Assembly (NCBI GenBank): GCA_016789265.1
Contig: JAEUQK010000018.1
Span: 1 to 64,000, forward strand
Length of the DNA: 64,000 bases
Direction: 5' to 3'
Origin: Blastocatellia bacterium
GTDB lineage: Bacteria > Acidobacteriota > Blastocatellia > Pyrinomonadales > Pyrinomonadaceae
In this document: piece after piece, positions 8,932-18,629 of the stretch
Layout of the letters: each line of letters begins with the position of its first letter
Position numbering within the stretch: the stretch's first letter is position 1
Made by a program: the position numbers and the translations under genes
Notes under the pieces: model-generated
Seen by the model: the letters and a program-made list of their open reading frames with translations, nothing else
Told to the model about the DNA's origin: nothing
The model's database searches: none

Positions 8932-9873
8932 GTGTTGAAAGCTACTGTAATAATTCCAACGTTTAATCGCCTTAAATGGATCGGCGAGTGTCTTGATTCG
9001 GTGCTCGGGCAAACCTACCCCAATGTCGAGGTGATCGTTGTAGATGACTGTTCGACGGACGGCACCGTCGAGTGGCTGGCAGAACAGGAGCGATTTAGTT
9101 CGCTGATCGTTCATCGGCAGGAAAAGAATGGCGGGGCTTCGGTCGCACGGAACACCGCGATCGAAATGGCAAAGGGCGATCTTGTTGTCTTCATCGACAG
9201 TGATGATCTGCTTCGGCCTGATCATATTGAAAAAGCGGTCATAGCGTTTGAGCGAGACCCAGACCTTGGACTTTTCTGCTGTGATTCGACAATGATCGAT
9301 GCAGACGGAAATACTATCTTGGATGGAAAAACATGGCATCAGAGCCTTGCGGAAGCCAAGGGATTTGATATTAAGACAGGTTACCGGTCGCTGAAAGACG
9401 TCTTTGCCTATTCAAATTGTTTTCCCGGATTTACACTTCGCCGCGAGGTTTTTGAGGAACTTGGCGGATTTGACCAGTCGATCTTTCCGGCTGACGATTA
9501 CGATCTTGCCCTGCGGGTTGCCGGTAGTCGCTTCAAAGTGTTCTATCTTCACGAGGCTCTCTGTCTTCGACGAGAACACGACGGACAATTGTCGGGGATT
9601 CAAAATTCGGTCAAGACTCAAGTCAAGTTGATCGAGGCACTCGGACACGCCGTCCAAAGAAACCGCACAGAGCTTTCTGATCGTTCACTTGTCCGCAGGC
9701 GATTGGCTGAGGGTAAGATGGAACTTGGTCTGAGTAAGATCAAAGAGGGAAAGCGGCTTGCGGGAATTGTGGGCGTCCTCGGTTCGCTCGTTACAAAGCC
9801 TTCGATGATAGGTTTTATTGCCGGGATCGGTAAGCGTAAATTGTCCCGCCGAGAATTACCGAGCTCCGTCTGA
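8932..9873 (+). CDS. Glycosyltransferase family 2
   Basis: I use the GTG start at 8932, immediately before TTG (giving MLKATVIIPTFNRL). This 313-residue GT-A enzyme shows VVDDCSTDGTVEWL, the DxD-type motif FIDSDDLLRPD at about 90 and PADDYDLALRVAG, where the catalytic acid of inverting GT2 enzymes usually lies. It is a cytosolic or membrane-associated sugar transferase of the same operon. Specificity is unknown. Confidence 0.87.
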   Translation: MLKATVIIPTFNRLKWIGECLDSVLGQTYPNVEVIVVDDCSTDGTVEWLAEQERFSSLIVHRQEKNGGASVARNTAIEMAKGDLVVFIDSDDLLRPDHIEKAVIAFERDPDLGLFCCDSTMIDADGNTILDGKTWHQSLAEAKGFDIKTGYRSLKDVFAYSNCFPGFTLRREVFEELGGFDQSIFPADDYDLALRVAGSRFKVFYLHEALCLRREHDGQLSGIQNSVKTQVKLIEALGHAVQRNRTELSDRSLVRRRLAEGKMELGLSKIKEGKRLAGIVGVLGSLVTKPSMIGFIAGIGKRKLSRRELPSSV

Positions 9874-9906
9874 TCGTTCAGGTTCAGGGCGGCAAGATAA
9901 CTTTCC

Positions 9907-10917
9907 ATGACATCTCCTTCCGGCAAGCGCTTGATCGCAATTGACGCCCTTCGCGGCGTCGCTGCGTTTGCGGTCGTCCTTTATCATTACACCGGCAAAT
10001 TTGCGGCGTTTAACGAGGATCCGACCGTTTTAGGATTTGTTCCCGCATACGGTTTCGCAGGGGTATTCTTGTTCTTTGTAATTTCAGGTTTCTGTATACA
10101 CATGCGGTGGACGAAAGGCGGTGAGGTCAGATTCAAGGAATTTTGGTTCAGGCGCTGGAAGCGTTTGTATCCCGCCTATATCGTCACTTTGTTACTCTTT
10201 TTACCTGCATCAACCGGCGTTTACGACATAGTGATGCATCTTCTGATGCTTCATAATCTCGATTCGATGACCGTTTACAGCATGAACGGGGTTTTGTGGA
10301 CACTTGCGATCGAAGAACAGCTCTACCTGTTATACTTCGTCTTATTATGGATGCGAAAAAGGTGGGATTGGGGAACAACGATCCTGATATGTCTTCTTGC
10401 CCGATTCGTTTGGTTCGGAGTATCTGCATTTGTTTATGAGCTGACAGCATTTGATCTGCCCGCGCATGAAGGTGCACTGGCAAACTGGTGGATCTGGGCA
10501 CTTGGGGCCGTCTCTGTTGAGGCATATTACGGCAAGATAACGCTTCCCAATTGGCACTATTCGCTTTTGCTTTCGGCCGGGGCTTTTGCGATCGCAGCGA
10601 CAATGCACTTCGGCACATACCGTTGGGGATGGGGAATCTTCTTTGAACCACTTTTCTGGGGAGCAGGATCTTACTTTCTGCTAAACCGGGTTATGAAGGC
10701 ACAATGGAATTCGCGAATTGTTGGTATTGCGGCGTTCATAGGGTTGTTTTCATACTCGCTTTACCTTACACATGAATTTGTTTTCCAGTATGTTTACTAT
10801 TTAGGAATCCCGGCATGTCTTCTGTTCGCATATCTATTCTATTTGGTATTGGAAAAGCCGTTTATCAGCAAGCCGGTCCGTTCAGTTGAACTTAATAATA
10901 AGGCGACAGCAAGTTGA
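9907..10917 (+). CDS. Acyltransferase family 3 membrane protein (OafA/YrhL-like O-acetyltransferase)
   Basis: This 336-residue integral membrane protein has about ten hydrophobic segments. The family N-terminal signature is clear: LIAIDALRGVAAFAVVLYHY, with the conserved R-x10-H arrangement. VLWTLAIEEQLYLLYFVLLW matches the second family block. It probably acetylates the polysaccharide using a cytosolic acyl donor. It follows a glycosyltransferase and precedes a hexapeptide acyltransferase. Confidence 0.87.
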   Translation: MTSPSGKRLIAIDALRGVAAFAVVLYHYTGKFAAFNEDPTVLGFVPAYGFAGVFLFFVISGFCIHMRWTKGGEVRFKEFWFRRWKRLYPAYIVTLLLFLPASTGVYDIVMHLLMLHNLDSMTVYSMNGVLWTLAIEEQLYLLYFVLLWMRKRWDWGTTILICLLARFVWFGVSAFVYELTAFDLPAHEGALANWWIWALGAVSVEAYYGKITLPNWHYSLLLSAGAFAIAATMHFGTYRWGWGIFFEPLFWGAGSYFLLNRVMKAQWNSRIVGIAAFIGLFSYSLYLTHEFVFQYVYYLGIPACLLFAYLFYLVLEKPFISKPVRSVELNNKATAS

Positions 10918-10918
10918 A

Positions 10919-11518
10919 TTGAGAGCGATATTACGAAAAATCTTGGGAAGGTTCGGGAACGATACAGGTCCGTATTTCATGTCCGAAAATCGGCGATACT
11001 CTAGCTTTGATATCGGCGAGGGGACATATGGATATCCAGAGATCGTTTTTTATGATGCAGGTGCGAAACTTAGAATCGGAAAATATACTTCGATCGCGCC
11101 TAAGGTAACGATCATTCTTGGGGGCGAGCATCATCACGATTGGGTCAGTCCATATCCGTTTAGCTTGCTCTATGAGGAAGCTAAAAAAGTTACGGGTTAT
11201 CCATATTCAAAGGGCGATGTGACGATAGGAAATGACGTTTGGATCGGTTTTGGCGCCACCATCTTGTCCGGGGTTTCAATTGGTGACGGAGCAGTAATAG
11301 CCGCCGGGAGTGTGGTAACAAAGGACGTGGCAGATTTCGCGATCGTCGGTGGTGTTCCAGCAAAGTTTATCCGGTCGCGGTTTCCGGAAGAAATCGTTTC
11401 AGCTCTTAAGAAGATCGCTTGGTGGGAATGGACAAGAGAAAAGATCAACGAATCTTGCCATTTGATCCAATCGCCGGATGTGTCTGGATTCATTGAGAAA
11501 TTTGGGGAGGGGCGGTAG
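10919..11518 (+). CDS. Left-handed beta-helix acetyltransferase (CatB/Vat-like)
   Basis: Hexapeptide repeats run from about residue 45 to 150 (IGNDVWIGFGATILSGVSIGDGAVIAAGSVVTKDV, given here as a motif region). The EHHHDW loop supplies the expected catalytic His, and the end VGGVPAKFIRSRFPEE is typical of xenobiotic/serine-type acetyltransferases. It would use acetyl-CoA to acetylate an amino or hydroxyl sugar. I choose TTG 10919, one base after the preceding stop. TTG 10886 in the same frame would overlap the previous gene by 32 bases and add 11 residues. Neither has a Shine-Dalgarno sequence. Confidence 0.82.
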   Translation: MRAILRKILGRFGNDTGPYFMSENRRYSSFDIGEGTYGYPEIVFYDAGAKLRIGKYTSIAPKVTIILGGEHHHDWVSPYPFSLLYEEAKKVTGYPYSKGDVTIGNDVWIGFGATILSGVSIGDGAVIAAGSVVTKDVADFAIVGGVPAKFIRSRFPEEIVSALKKIAWWEWTREKINESCHLIQSPDVSGFIEKFGEGR

Positions 11519-11533
11519 TCAATATTCGAAACA

Positions 11534-12673
11534 ATGCGAATTTGCTATTTTGCAGACGGGCGATCCGTACACACCAGGCGGTGGATGAGTTATTTCGCCG
11601 AAAATGCTCACGAGATGCACTTGATCTCATTCGCTGAAACTTCTGAAGACGAGGAGGCCGAACTCGATCGACTAGGCATTAAATACCATGGTTCAACCGG
11701 AAACTTTCACATTAAGAAGCCTTGGCTAACGCTCCGCGATCTTCGATTCGTAAGATCGGTTTTGAAACGCGAAAAGATCGACATTCTGCATAGCCACTTC
11801 TTGGGAGCAAATGCCTGGTTTGCGGCGGTAAGCGGTTTTCATCCTCACATTCTGACGATCATGGGCGGTGGCGATGTGACCGGGCCAGATTGGAAACCTG
11901 ACGGTAATTTTCAATCAAGACATTTAACACCATACACGCTGCGAAATGCCGATCATATTACTTCATGGTCGAAACTGATGGCGGACGTGGTGGGGCCGTT
12001 TTCTGCTGAAACCCCCATCGATGTCATACACGGTGGAATACACTTGGAACGGTTTGGATCAGGTGAAAGGCCCAAGAAACTGCTGGAAAGATATGGAATT
12101 CCAGCAGACGGAAAGGTGATTTTCAGCCCGAGACTGATGAGGCCGCTTTCCAATATTGACCAGATCGCCCTCTCGGCAAATATCATCGCTGAACGGGATG
12201 CCGATACGTACTTCCTTGTCGCCTATCCGACGGCCGAGACCGACCAGGCATACTGCAACAAAGTCAGGAGCATTTTTGAGGAGGGACGGGCGAGCGAAAG
12301 GGTTCGGTACATTCAAGGTGTACCTCATGACGAGATGGCGGATCATTTTCGCCTAGCCGACATTACAGTTTCTATTCCGTCAACGGACGGGACGCCGATG
12401 ACCGTTCTCGAATCAATGGCCTGCGGGACGCCGACGGTGATCGGTGATCTGCCAGATTACGATGCAGAATATTTTGAAGATGAAAAGACCACCCTTATGG
12501 TGGACGTGAAAGATCCGGAGTCCATTGCAAATGCGATCATTCGCCTTTTGACAGACCATGATTTGGCCGAAAGAATTTCCAATGAAGCTCGCCGACGTGT
12601 CGAGGAGACCGGCAGCTATGAGTTTCAGATGTCTAAGATGGAGGCGATCTACCATAGTTTGATCAAGAAATGA
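11534..12673 (+). CDS. Glycosyltransferase family 4
   Basis: This 379-residue GT-B retaining-type enzyme has N-terminal MRICYFADGRSVHTRRW and a MGGGDVTGPDW loop. The C-terminal nucleotide-sugar site is DGTPMTVLESMACGTPTV, with the E-x7-E pattern. It belongs to the polysaccharide operon and overlaps the next gene by four bases (ATGA). Donor and acceptor are unknown. Confidence 0.87.
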   Translation: MRICYFADGRSVHTRRWMSYFAENAHEMHLISFAETSEDEEAELDRLGIKYHGSTGNFHIKKPWLTLRDLRFVRSVLKREKIDILHSHFLGANAWFAAVSGFHPHILTIMGGGDVTGPDWKPDGNFQSRHLTPYTLRNADHITSWSKLMADVVGPFSAETPIDVIHGGIHLERFGSGERPKKLLERYGIPADGKVIFSPRLMRPLSNIDQIALSANIIAERDADTYFLVAYPTAETDQAYCNKVRSIFEEGRASERVRYIQGVPHDEMADHFRLADITVSIPSTDGTPMTVLESMACGTPTVIGDLPDYDAEYFEDEKTTLMVDVKDPESIANAIIRLLTDHDLAERISNEARRRVEETGSYEFQMSKMEAIYHSLIKK

Positions 12674-13344
12674 CCAGCCTCGTTAAGCGAACAAGATCAC
12701 TGCTTGCGGCACCTCCGGAACCGTTCATCGAAACAGAACGGAGCAAGGCTGTATTGCGCAAACTGATCGAAGAGATGCCCGAAGGGTCGGTCATATTAAA
12801 TGTCGGCGCGGGTTTTTCAGACCTCGGGCCAAGGGTCATTAACACAGATATCTTCGATTCAGGTACGACCGATGTGATCTCGAGCGGTCTCGCCTTGCCT
12901 TTCTCTGACGAGTCTGCAGATCTCGTGATAATGCAGGGCGTGCTGGAACATGTCCTCGATGCGCAAACCGCTCTGAATGAGTGTATTCGCGTGATGAGGC
13001 CGGGAGGGAAGTTCTATACGGAAATGCCGTTCATGCAGCCATATCACGAGTCTCCAATAGATATGCGGCGGTGCACATTGCCCGGGCTTGCTGAAATGTG
13101 CAAACCGCTTCGCCATCTTGAAAGCGGGATGAACGTAGGTCCGGCGTCAACACTCACGTGGATTTTTCGTGAATTTGTTGCGGGATTGCTTGGCGGAGAA
13201 AGCGACAAACGATATCGTCAGATAAACAGCCTTGTGGGTTGGGTCGTTTTTCCGTTCAGGTATCTCGACATTTGGCTTGAGAAGAAACCCTATATGCACC
13301 GAATAGGTAGTTCCTTCTATTTCGTTGGGGAGAAAGAGAGTTGA
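12670..13344 (+). CDS. SAM-dependent methyltransferase
   Basis: The product has 224 residues. The SAM region VILNVGAGFSDLGPRVINTD lies at about 41, and the downstream block MQGVLEHVLDAQTALNEC and VMRPGGKFYTEMPF fit the Methyltransf_11 family. Its ATG overlaps the previous stop (ATGA) and its TGA overlaps the next TTG start. Likely a glycan-modifying methyltransferase; target unknown. Confidence 0.82.
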   Translation: MTSLVKRTRSLLAAPPEPFIETERSKAVLRKLIEEMPEGSVILNVGAGFSDLGPRVINTDIFDSGTTDVISSGLALPFSDESADLVIMQGVLEHVLDAQTALNECIRVMRPGGKFYTEMPFMQPYHESPIDMRRCTLPGLAEMCKPLRHLESGMNVGPASTLTWIFREFVAGLLGGESDKRYRQINSLVGWVVFPFRYLDIWLEKKPYMHRIGSSFYFVGEKES

Positions 13345-14204
13345 GCTGTCCGCTTTGCAATTCTCATAGGTCAAAGGCCTCATGGCTAGGGGCAACCATC
13401 TATCGGGAAAAGCGGTACGATTACCGTGACTGTATGGATTGCGGTTCCATCTACCTCTCCGTAATGCCCGACGAGAAGGTTCTTACTCAAATGTACGGTG
13501 TTGAGTACCAAGAGTTTCTCTCTATAGAAAGTTCGCACAGTGGTAGTTCCGGAATTCATGATGTCATCGAACACCTTTCCTCATTACCGCATGGCCTTTT
13601 CATCGACTATGCATGTGGGGCAGGAGCCTTATTAAAAGAAGTTGCCAATATTGGATGGGAAGTCATCGGTATTGAATTCAATTCGGAAACGGCAGCAAAA
13701 TTTGGAAGAGAACAGGGGCTTAGCATCGTCTGTGTTGCCGATGCTGTGCGGCTGGCGAACAAAGCTGACGTAATTCATCTTGGGGACGTAATCGAACACT
13801 TGACCGACGTGAATCAACAATTTCCGAACATTCTGTCGTTACTGAAAAAAGGCGGAACAATGATCGCCCAGGGTCCGCTAGAGGCCAATCGCAACTTCTT
13901 TCATACCGTCGTCAAGTTTGTTAGGCGGCTCCGTTCTAATGCGGTTTCGAGTATGGCACCTTATCATGTCAGTCTTGCTACGTCTAAGGGGCAATTGTGC
14001 TTCTTCGAACGATTCGGACTCAGAGAAATTGAATTTCGAGTTTTCGAAACTGCACATCCCGCCCCAGGATCAATCGTGTTAAAGGATTTCTATTATCCAA
14101 GGATGGTGTTACTTTTCTTTCTTCGCAAATTCTCACAGTTCGTAACTTCGCGGTTCAACAATGGCCGTGGGAACAGATATTTCTATGTCGGGATTAAATC
14201 TTGA
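13341..14204 (+). CDS. Zinc-ribbon SAM-dependent methyltransferase
   Basis: This 287-residue protein starts at TTG 13341, overlapping the preceding stop as TTGA. A small zinc-ribbon is formed by CPLC (residues 3-6) and CMDC (about 32-35). A Rossmann SAM site (FIDYACGAGALLKEV) follows at about 94, with DVIEHLTDVNQQF and KKGGTMIAQGPLE after it. This architecture is common in C- or O-methyltransferases of nucleotide-sugar and polysaccharide pathways. Its specific substrate is not evident. Confidence 0.82.
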   Translation: MSCPLCNSHRSKASWLGATIYREKRYDYRDCMDCGSIYLSVMPDEKVLTQMYGVEYQEFLSIESSHSGSSGIHDVIEHLSSLPHGLFIDYACGAGALLKEVANIGWEVIGIEFNSETAAKFGREQGLSIVCVADAVRLANKADVIHLGDVIEHLTDVNQQFPNILSLLKKGGTMIAQGPLEANRNFFHTVVKFVRRLRSNAVSSMAPYHVSLATSKGQLCFFERFGLREIEFRVFETAHPAPGSIVLKDFYYPRMVLLFFLRKFSQFVTSRFNNGRGNRYFYVGIKS

Positions 14205-15376
14205 GATCCGGTAATTTAAGAGTTCTGCATGTTATCGAATCGCTTGGTTCCGGCGGAGCTGAGCGTTTGCTCTACACCAATCTCTGTCATTTCGATCCGA
14301 ATTGTATTGACAGCAAGGTTGTTACCATATATTCGAAGAATGAATTCTGGGGCCCAGCTATCGAGCAACTTGGCGTACCGGTGGAATCGCTTAACCTGTC
14401 GAGTATCCGAAAAATTTGGACCGGTATTGCCGGGTTGAGAGCAATCGTTAAGGAATTCGATCCTGATCTCATCCATACACATCTCTGGGGCGCAAACATA
14501 ATAGGTAGGCGGACCGGAAAGCTTGAAAACGTGCCGGTTGTCAGTTCTATTCACAATCCCGAATACGAGCCCTCGGCGGCAAGTAGCGCATCGTTTGCAA
14601 CCCGCCGCAAGATCGACGCGGCCAGAGCCTTGGATGCATTTACCGCGCGGTGGTGTGAGCGGATGATCGCGGTGAGCAAGTATGTCGGTGAAAGCGCGGC
14701 GAAAAAATTGGGCTACCCGAGAGAAAAGATCACAGTCCTTTATAACCCGGTGTTTCTGTCGGAAGACGTTTCGGGTAATGATCGTGATTTTATCTGTAAT
14801 GATGCCGGCATTGACCCCTCTTCACGAATCCTGTTATTCGTCGGTCGGCTGGCGCCTCAGAAAGGCCTTCTGACTTTGATCAAAGCGATGCCTGACGTGA
14901 TATCAAAATTCCCTAGCGTGCATTTGATCGCCTTGGGAAGTGCCGGCAACGCGGAATATTACGACGCGGTTAAAGACGAGGTCGAGCGGCTCAACATCGG
15001 GGATCGTGTTCATTTGTTAGGCGAGCGCCGGGCGGTATCCGAATACTTAAAGAACTGCGAACTTTTTATATTTCCGTCAGAATTCGAAGGTCTGGGAATC
15101 GCACTCGCAGAAGCGATGACCTTGGGTGTGGCGTGCATAGCGAGCAACATTCGCCCCTTGGATGAATTTGTGATAAACGGCAAAAACGGTGTCTTGATCG
15201 AGCCTAGAGACTCAGCGGCATTATCATCAGCGATCGTCGATCTATTAGGTGACGAAGAAAGACGGAAAAGATTGTCAGCTGCAGCAAAAGATACTGCGAT
15301 ATCAATGTTTGACCCAAAGATCGCAGCGGAAAGGCTGATTTCGATCTACTCTGAAGTTATTGATTCTAGAGAATGA
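14201..15376 (+). CDS. Glycosyltransferase family 4
   Basis: This 391-residue GT-B enzyme starts at TTG 14201 in a TTGA overlap with the previous stop. It has VLHVIESLGSGGAERLLYTN, HTHLWGANIIGRR, VGRLAPQKGLLTLIKAM and EGLGIALAEAMTLGVACIAS. These are the donor- and acceptor-side signatures of GT4. It overlaps the following ATG by four bases. Confidence 0.88.
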   Translation: MRSGNLRVLHVIESLGSGGAERLLYTNLCHFDPNCIDSKVVTIYSKNEFWGPAIEQLGVPVESLNLSSIRKIWTGIAGLRAIVKEFDPDLIHTHLWGANIIGRRTGKLENVPVVSSIHNPEYEPSAASSASFATRRKIDAARALDAFTARWCERMIAVSKYVGESAAKKLGYPREKITVLYNPVFLSEDVSGNDRDFICNDAGIDPSSRILLFVGRLAPQKGLLTLIKAMPDVISKFPSVHLIALGSAGNAEYYDAVKDEVERLNIGDRVHLLGERRAVSEYLKNCELFIFPSEFEGLGIALAEAMTLGVACIASNIRPLDEFVINGKNGVLIEPRDSAALSSAIVDLLGDEERRKRLSAAAKDTAISMFDPKIAAERLISIYSEVIDSRE

Positions 15377-16632
15377 GCGATAGTAACGCCGGTGTCCGGT
15401 CATTATACATTGCTTATTTCGGCGTCGGAGAGCCGCTAGTCCAGACGCAGGTGATCCCGTATCTGAGGGAGTTGGTCAAGGGCGGCAATGAGATGACGCT
15501 GCTGACATTTGAGAGCGGCGATGTAGATGAAGCGGTAATTAGAAAGGAACTGATGGAACAGGGCATCGAGTGGCATTGGCTGCGTTATCACAAGCGGCCA
15601 TCTGTGCCGGCAACGCTGTTCGATATTCTTAATGGAGCACGATTCATAAGAAAGATCGGCACCCGAAAAGAGGTCGATATTTTACATGCACGTTCTCACG
15701 TGCCGATGATGATGGCAGCAATTGCGCGAAAGATCAGCATAAACAAGCCAAAGCTGCTTTTCGATATTCGTGGCTTTATGCCGGAAGAATATGTCGATGC
15801 CGGTGTCTGGCCTGGGGGCGGTACCATCTTTCGAGGTTTTAAGAGGGTTGAGAATTGGCTGATGAATGAGGCAGACGGCTTTATCGTTCTCACTGAGGCC
15901 GCTCGAAACATTCTCTTTCCAGGATCCTCCGGGAGTGGCCGCGATAAATTCGGCCGACCAGTCGAGGTAATACCGTGCTGCGTGGATCTTGATAGCCGCT
16001 TTTCCGGCGAACGTGCCAAGGTGCGAGAAGAGGTGAGAACTAAGCTGGGAGTTGCTGATCGCACGGTCTTTACTCATGTTGGGGCACTAGGTGGGCTTTA
16101 CCTCGCTGAAGAGATCGCTGATCTTCTTGGGGTGGCTCGTAAAGAGAATGAAAAGGTTTTTGCTGTGTTCCTCAGTCAAAGTGATCCTGAATTGATCGTC
16201 CCGCTGTTAGAAAAGCGCGGATTTACGGGATCTGACATGTTTGTCGCCAAGGTTGCACCAGCCGAAATAGAAAACTATCTGTATGCTTCTGACGTCGGAA
16301 TTTCGTTCGTCAAAGCTTCATATGCGACCCAGTCACGCTCTCCAACAAAAATACCGGAATACCTAGCCTGCGGATTGCCTGTAATTGCCAATCGCGGAGT
16401 AGGGGATGTCGACAACCAGTTGATCGAGGACAGAACCGGTGTCATCGCAGATGATCTTTCTGAAAGAGGTTATGCCCAAGCGATAGACGAAGTCGAAAAG
16501 CTGATCGCTGAAGGCGACGCGTTAGCCGACCGATGTAAACTAAGTGCAAAAACCCGGTTTGACCTCGAGAGCGTTGGCGGAAGGAAATACTGTGAATTGT
16601 ATAGAGCGATCACAGGAAACCGGCCGCGATAA
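15373..16632 (+). CDS. Glycosyltransferase family 4 (GT-B fold)
   Basis: The 419-residue product opens SLYIAYFGVGEPLVQTQVI and has DIRGFMPEEYVDAGVWPGG and IPCCVDLDSRF. The C-terminal site is SRSPTKIPEYLACGLPVIAN. The last block is the PxKxPEYLACGLPV variant often seen in exopolysaccharide GT4 enzymes. It starts in an ATGA overlap. The role is sugar addition to the operon's glycan; specificity unknown. Confidence 0.83.
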   Translation: MSDSNAGVRSLYIAYFGVGEPLVQTQVIPYLRELVKGGNEMTLLTFESGDVDEAVIRKELMEQGIEWHWLRYHKRPSVPATLFDILNGARFIRKIGTRKEVDILHARSHVPMMMAAIARKISINKPKLLFDIRGFMPEEYVDAGVWPGGGTIFRGFKRVENWLMNEADGFIVLTEAARNILFPGSSGSGRDKFGRPVEVIPCCVDLDSRFSGERAKVREEVRTKLGVADRTVFTHVGALGGLYLAEEIADLLGVARKENEKVFAVFLSQSDPELIVPLLEKRGFTGSDMFVAKVAPAEIENYLYASDVGISFVKASYATQSRSPTKIPEYLACGLPVIANRGVGDVDNQLIEDRTGVIADDLSERGYAQAIDEVEKLIAEGDALADRCKLSAKTRFDLESVGGRKYCELYRAITGNRPR

Positions 16633-16661
16633 GATTTTGAAGTGCTGAACAAGTTTGTTGA

Positions 16662-17489
16662 ATGACTGAAAGAAACGCGGATCAAATGGTCGTGGACGGG
16701 TTTGGCGACGAGTGGACTCGATTTGACCAGTCGGAGTTATCGTCCGAAGAACTTGATCGACTGTTTGGGTCTTATTTTCGGATCTTTCCATGGGAAGATC
16801 TGCCACAGGAAGCCAGCGGTTTTGACTTAGGGTGCGGAAGCGGCCGCTGGGCAAAATTGGTTGCCCCCAGAGTCGGAAAACTCCATTTGATCGATCCAAG
16901 TAAGGCTATCGATGTGGCTATGGCGAACCTTGCCGGTATCGGTAATTGTGAATTCCACAAGGCAGGCGTGGATGAAATACCATTGCCAGATGCGAGCTGC
17001 GATTTCGGTTACAGCCTAGGAGTGCTTCATCACATTCCAGATACCGAGGCTGGAATAAGAAAGTGTGTTTCAAAGCTCAAGCAGGGCGCGCCCTTTCTGA
17101 TCTATTTGTATTACCGGTTCGATAATCGTCCGATCTGGTTTCGCGCGATCTGGATGATAAGCGATCAGTTCCGAAGGATCGTCAGCCGACTTCCTAATGG
17201 TTTGAGATATCTCGCAAGTCAGGTCATTGCGGCCTTTATATACTATCCGTTGGCCAAAACCGCTAAGCTACTAGAAAAGCTCGGAATGAGGGTTGGTTTG
17301 TTTCCTCTGTCGCAATATAGAAACAGCAGTTTTTACGTAATGAGGACCGACGCCCTTGACAGGTTCGGTACCCGACTTGAAAAGCGATTTACAAAGAGTG
17401 AGATAGCTAAGATGATGATCGATGCAGGTCTCAAAGACATCCGATTTGGCGACGAAATATTTTGGACAGCCGTCGGGACGAAGGCCTGA
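16662..17489 (+). CDS. SAM-dependent methyltransferase
   Basis: This 275-residue protein has a SAM motif FDLGCGSGRWAKLVAPRVG at about 54. It continues with LHLIDPSKA, DFGYSLGVLHHIPDTEAG and a C-terminal half with a membrane-associating hydrophobic helix (about 185-205). It lies 29 bases after the previous gene. It is the fourth methyltransferase of the operon and a candidate for chain-end modification, though nothing in it proves that. Confidence 0.82.
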   Translation: MTERNADQMVVDGFGDEWTRFDQSELSSEELDRLFGSYFRIFPWEDLPQEASGFDLGCGSGRWAKLVAPRVGKLHLIDPSKAIDVAMANLAGIGNCEFHKAGVDEIPLPDASCDFGYSLGVLHHIPDTEAGIRKCVSKLKQGAPFLIYLYYRFDNRPIWFRAIWMISDQFRRIVSRLPNGLRYLASQVIAAFIYYPLAKTAKLLEKLGMRVGLFPLSQYRNSSFYVMRTDALDRFGTRLEKRFTKSEIAKMMIDAGLKDIRFGDEIFWTAVGTKA

Positions 17490-17501
17490 TCTATTGATTG
17501 A

Positions 17502-18605
17502 ATGATGACGATCGTAATATGTTCCTTTCCGGTAGAAGCGGCTGCGACCAGATTTAGAGTTGCTCAGTTCATAAATTCGCTTGCCGAGAATGAAATAGAC
17601 GTAACGATTCGGCCTTACCTTGATAGCGAACAGTTCGCTATGATCTACAGCGGGGGGCGGAGCCTTTCACGTGCTTCTTCCGTGTTAAGGTCAACTATAC
17701 GGCGCGTAAGACTGCTTGCCGAAATACGGAATTTTGATCTTCTGTTCATTCAGCGCGAGGCGATGATCTTCGGGCCGGCGATCTTTGAGTGGCTGTATCA
17801 ACGTATCGGGCGGTTGCCGATGGTTTTGGATCTGGACGACGCGACATACGTTCGATATGTCAGTCCGCGATTCGGCAGGATCGGCAGTTTTTTCAAATTC
17901 TTTGGCAAGACAGACCGGTTGATAGACAGGGCCGATGTCGTCATCTGCGGTAACAGGTTCATTGCGGAATACGTTGAAAAACGCGGAACGAAAGCGGTAA
18001 TGATCCCGACGATCGTCGATACCGACGTTTTTACTCCGGTGGAGAAGAACAATGATCCACCTTTATTGGGTTGGATAGGTACACATTCCACATTTCCATT
18101 TCTTGAGAGATTACTTCCCGTTCTTGCGGAACTCGCGAAAAAACACAAGTTCAAACTAAGGGTGGTCGGATCAGGCAGAAAAGAAATTGAGGTCGAGGGC
18201 GTAGAGGTTGAGAATCTGGATTGGAGCCTGGAACGCGAAGTTTCGGATTTTCAGACGCTAGACATCGGATTGTATCCGCTTGATACGATAGGAAGTCTTG
18301 ACCCCGCGTGGCTTGCCGGAAAATCGGGATTCAAGGCCATTCAATATTTGGCGGTGGGCATTCCGTTTGTTATGTCGCCCATCGGGGTCTGTGCTGAGAT
18401 CGGGGAATCCGGAAAAACTCACTTCAATGCGGAGACGGCGGAAGATTGGTATAATTCGCTTGACCGCCTTTTGTCCGACCGGGAAATGCGGTTTGCGATG
18501 GGCAAGACCGGACGCGAGTTCTCACTGGCGAATTACGGATTGGAACAACATGCTGCGGTGCTTGCGGAGACACTGAAATCCGTAGTCGTGTCACGCCAGC
18601 GTTAG
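17502..18605 (+). CDS. Glycosyltransferase family 4-like protein
   Basis: The product has 367 residues and a GT-B layout. Features are LLFIQREAMIFGPAIFEWL, MVLDLDDATYVRY, VICGNRFIAEYVEKRG, LLGWIGTHSTFPFLERLLPV and a C-terminal KSGFKAIQYLAVGIPFVMSP donor-site region. It is more divergent than the other GT4 members of the cluster. No membrane segment is seen. Confidence 0.8.
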   Translation: MMTIVICSFPVEAAATRFRVAQFINSLAENEIDVTIRPYLDSEQFAMIYSGGRSLSRASSVLRSTIRRVRLLAEIRNFDLLFIQREAMIFGPAIFEWLYQRIGRLPMVLDLDDATYVRYVSPRFGRIGSFFKFFGKTDRLIDRADVVICGNRFIAEYVEKRGTKAVMIPTIVDTDVFTPVEKNNDPPLLGWIGTHSTFPFLERLLPVLAELAKKHKFKLRVVGSGRKEIEVEGVEVENLDWSLEREVSDFQTLDIGLYPLDTIGSLDPAWLAGKSGFKAIQYLAVGIPFVMSPIGVCAEIGESGKTHFNAETAEDWYNSLDRLLSDREMRFAMGKTGREFSLANYGLEQHAAVLAETLKSVVVSRQR

Positions 18606-18629
18606 GCGATCGGTCGAAAAGATCCACAT

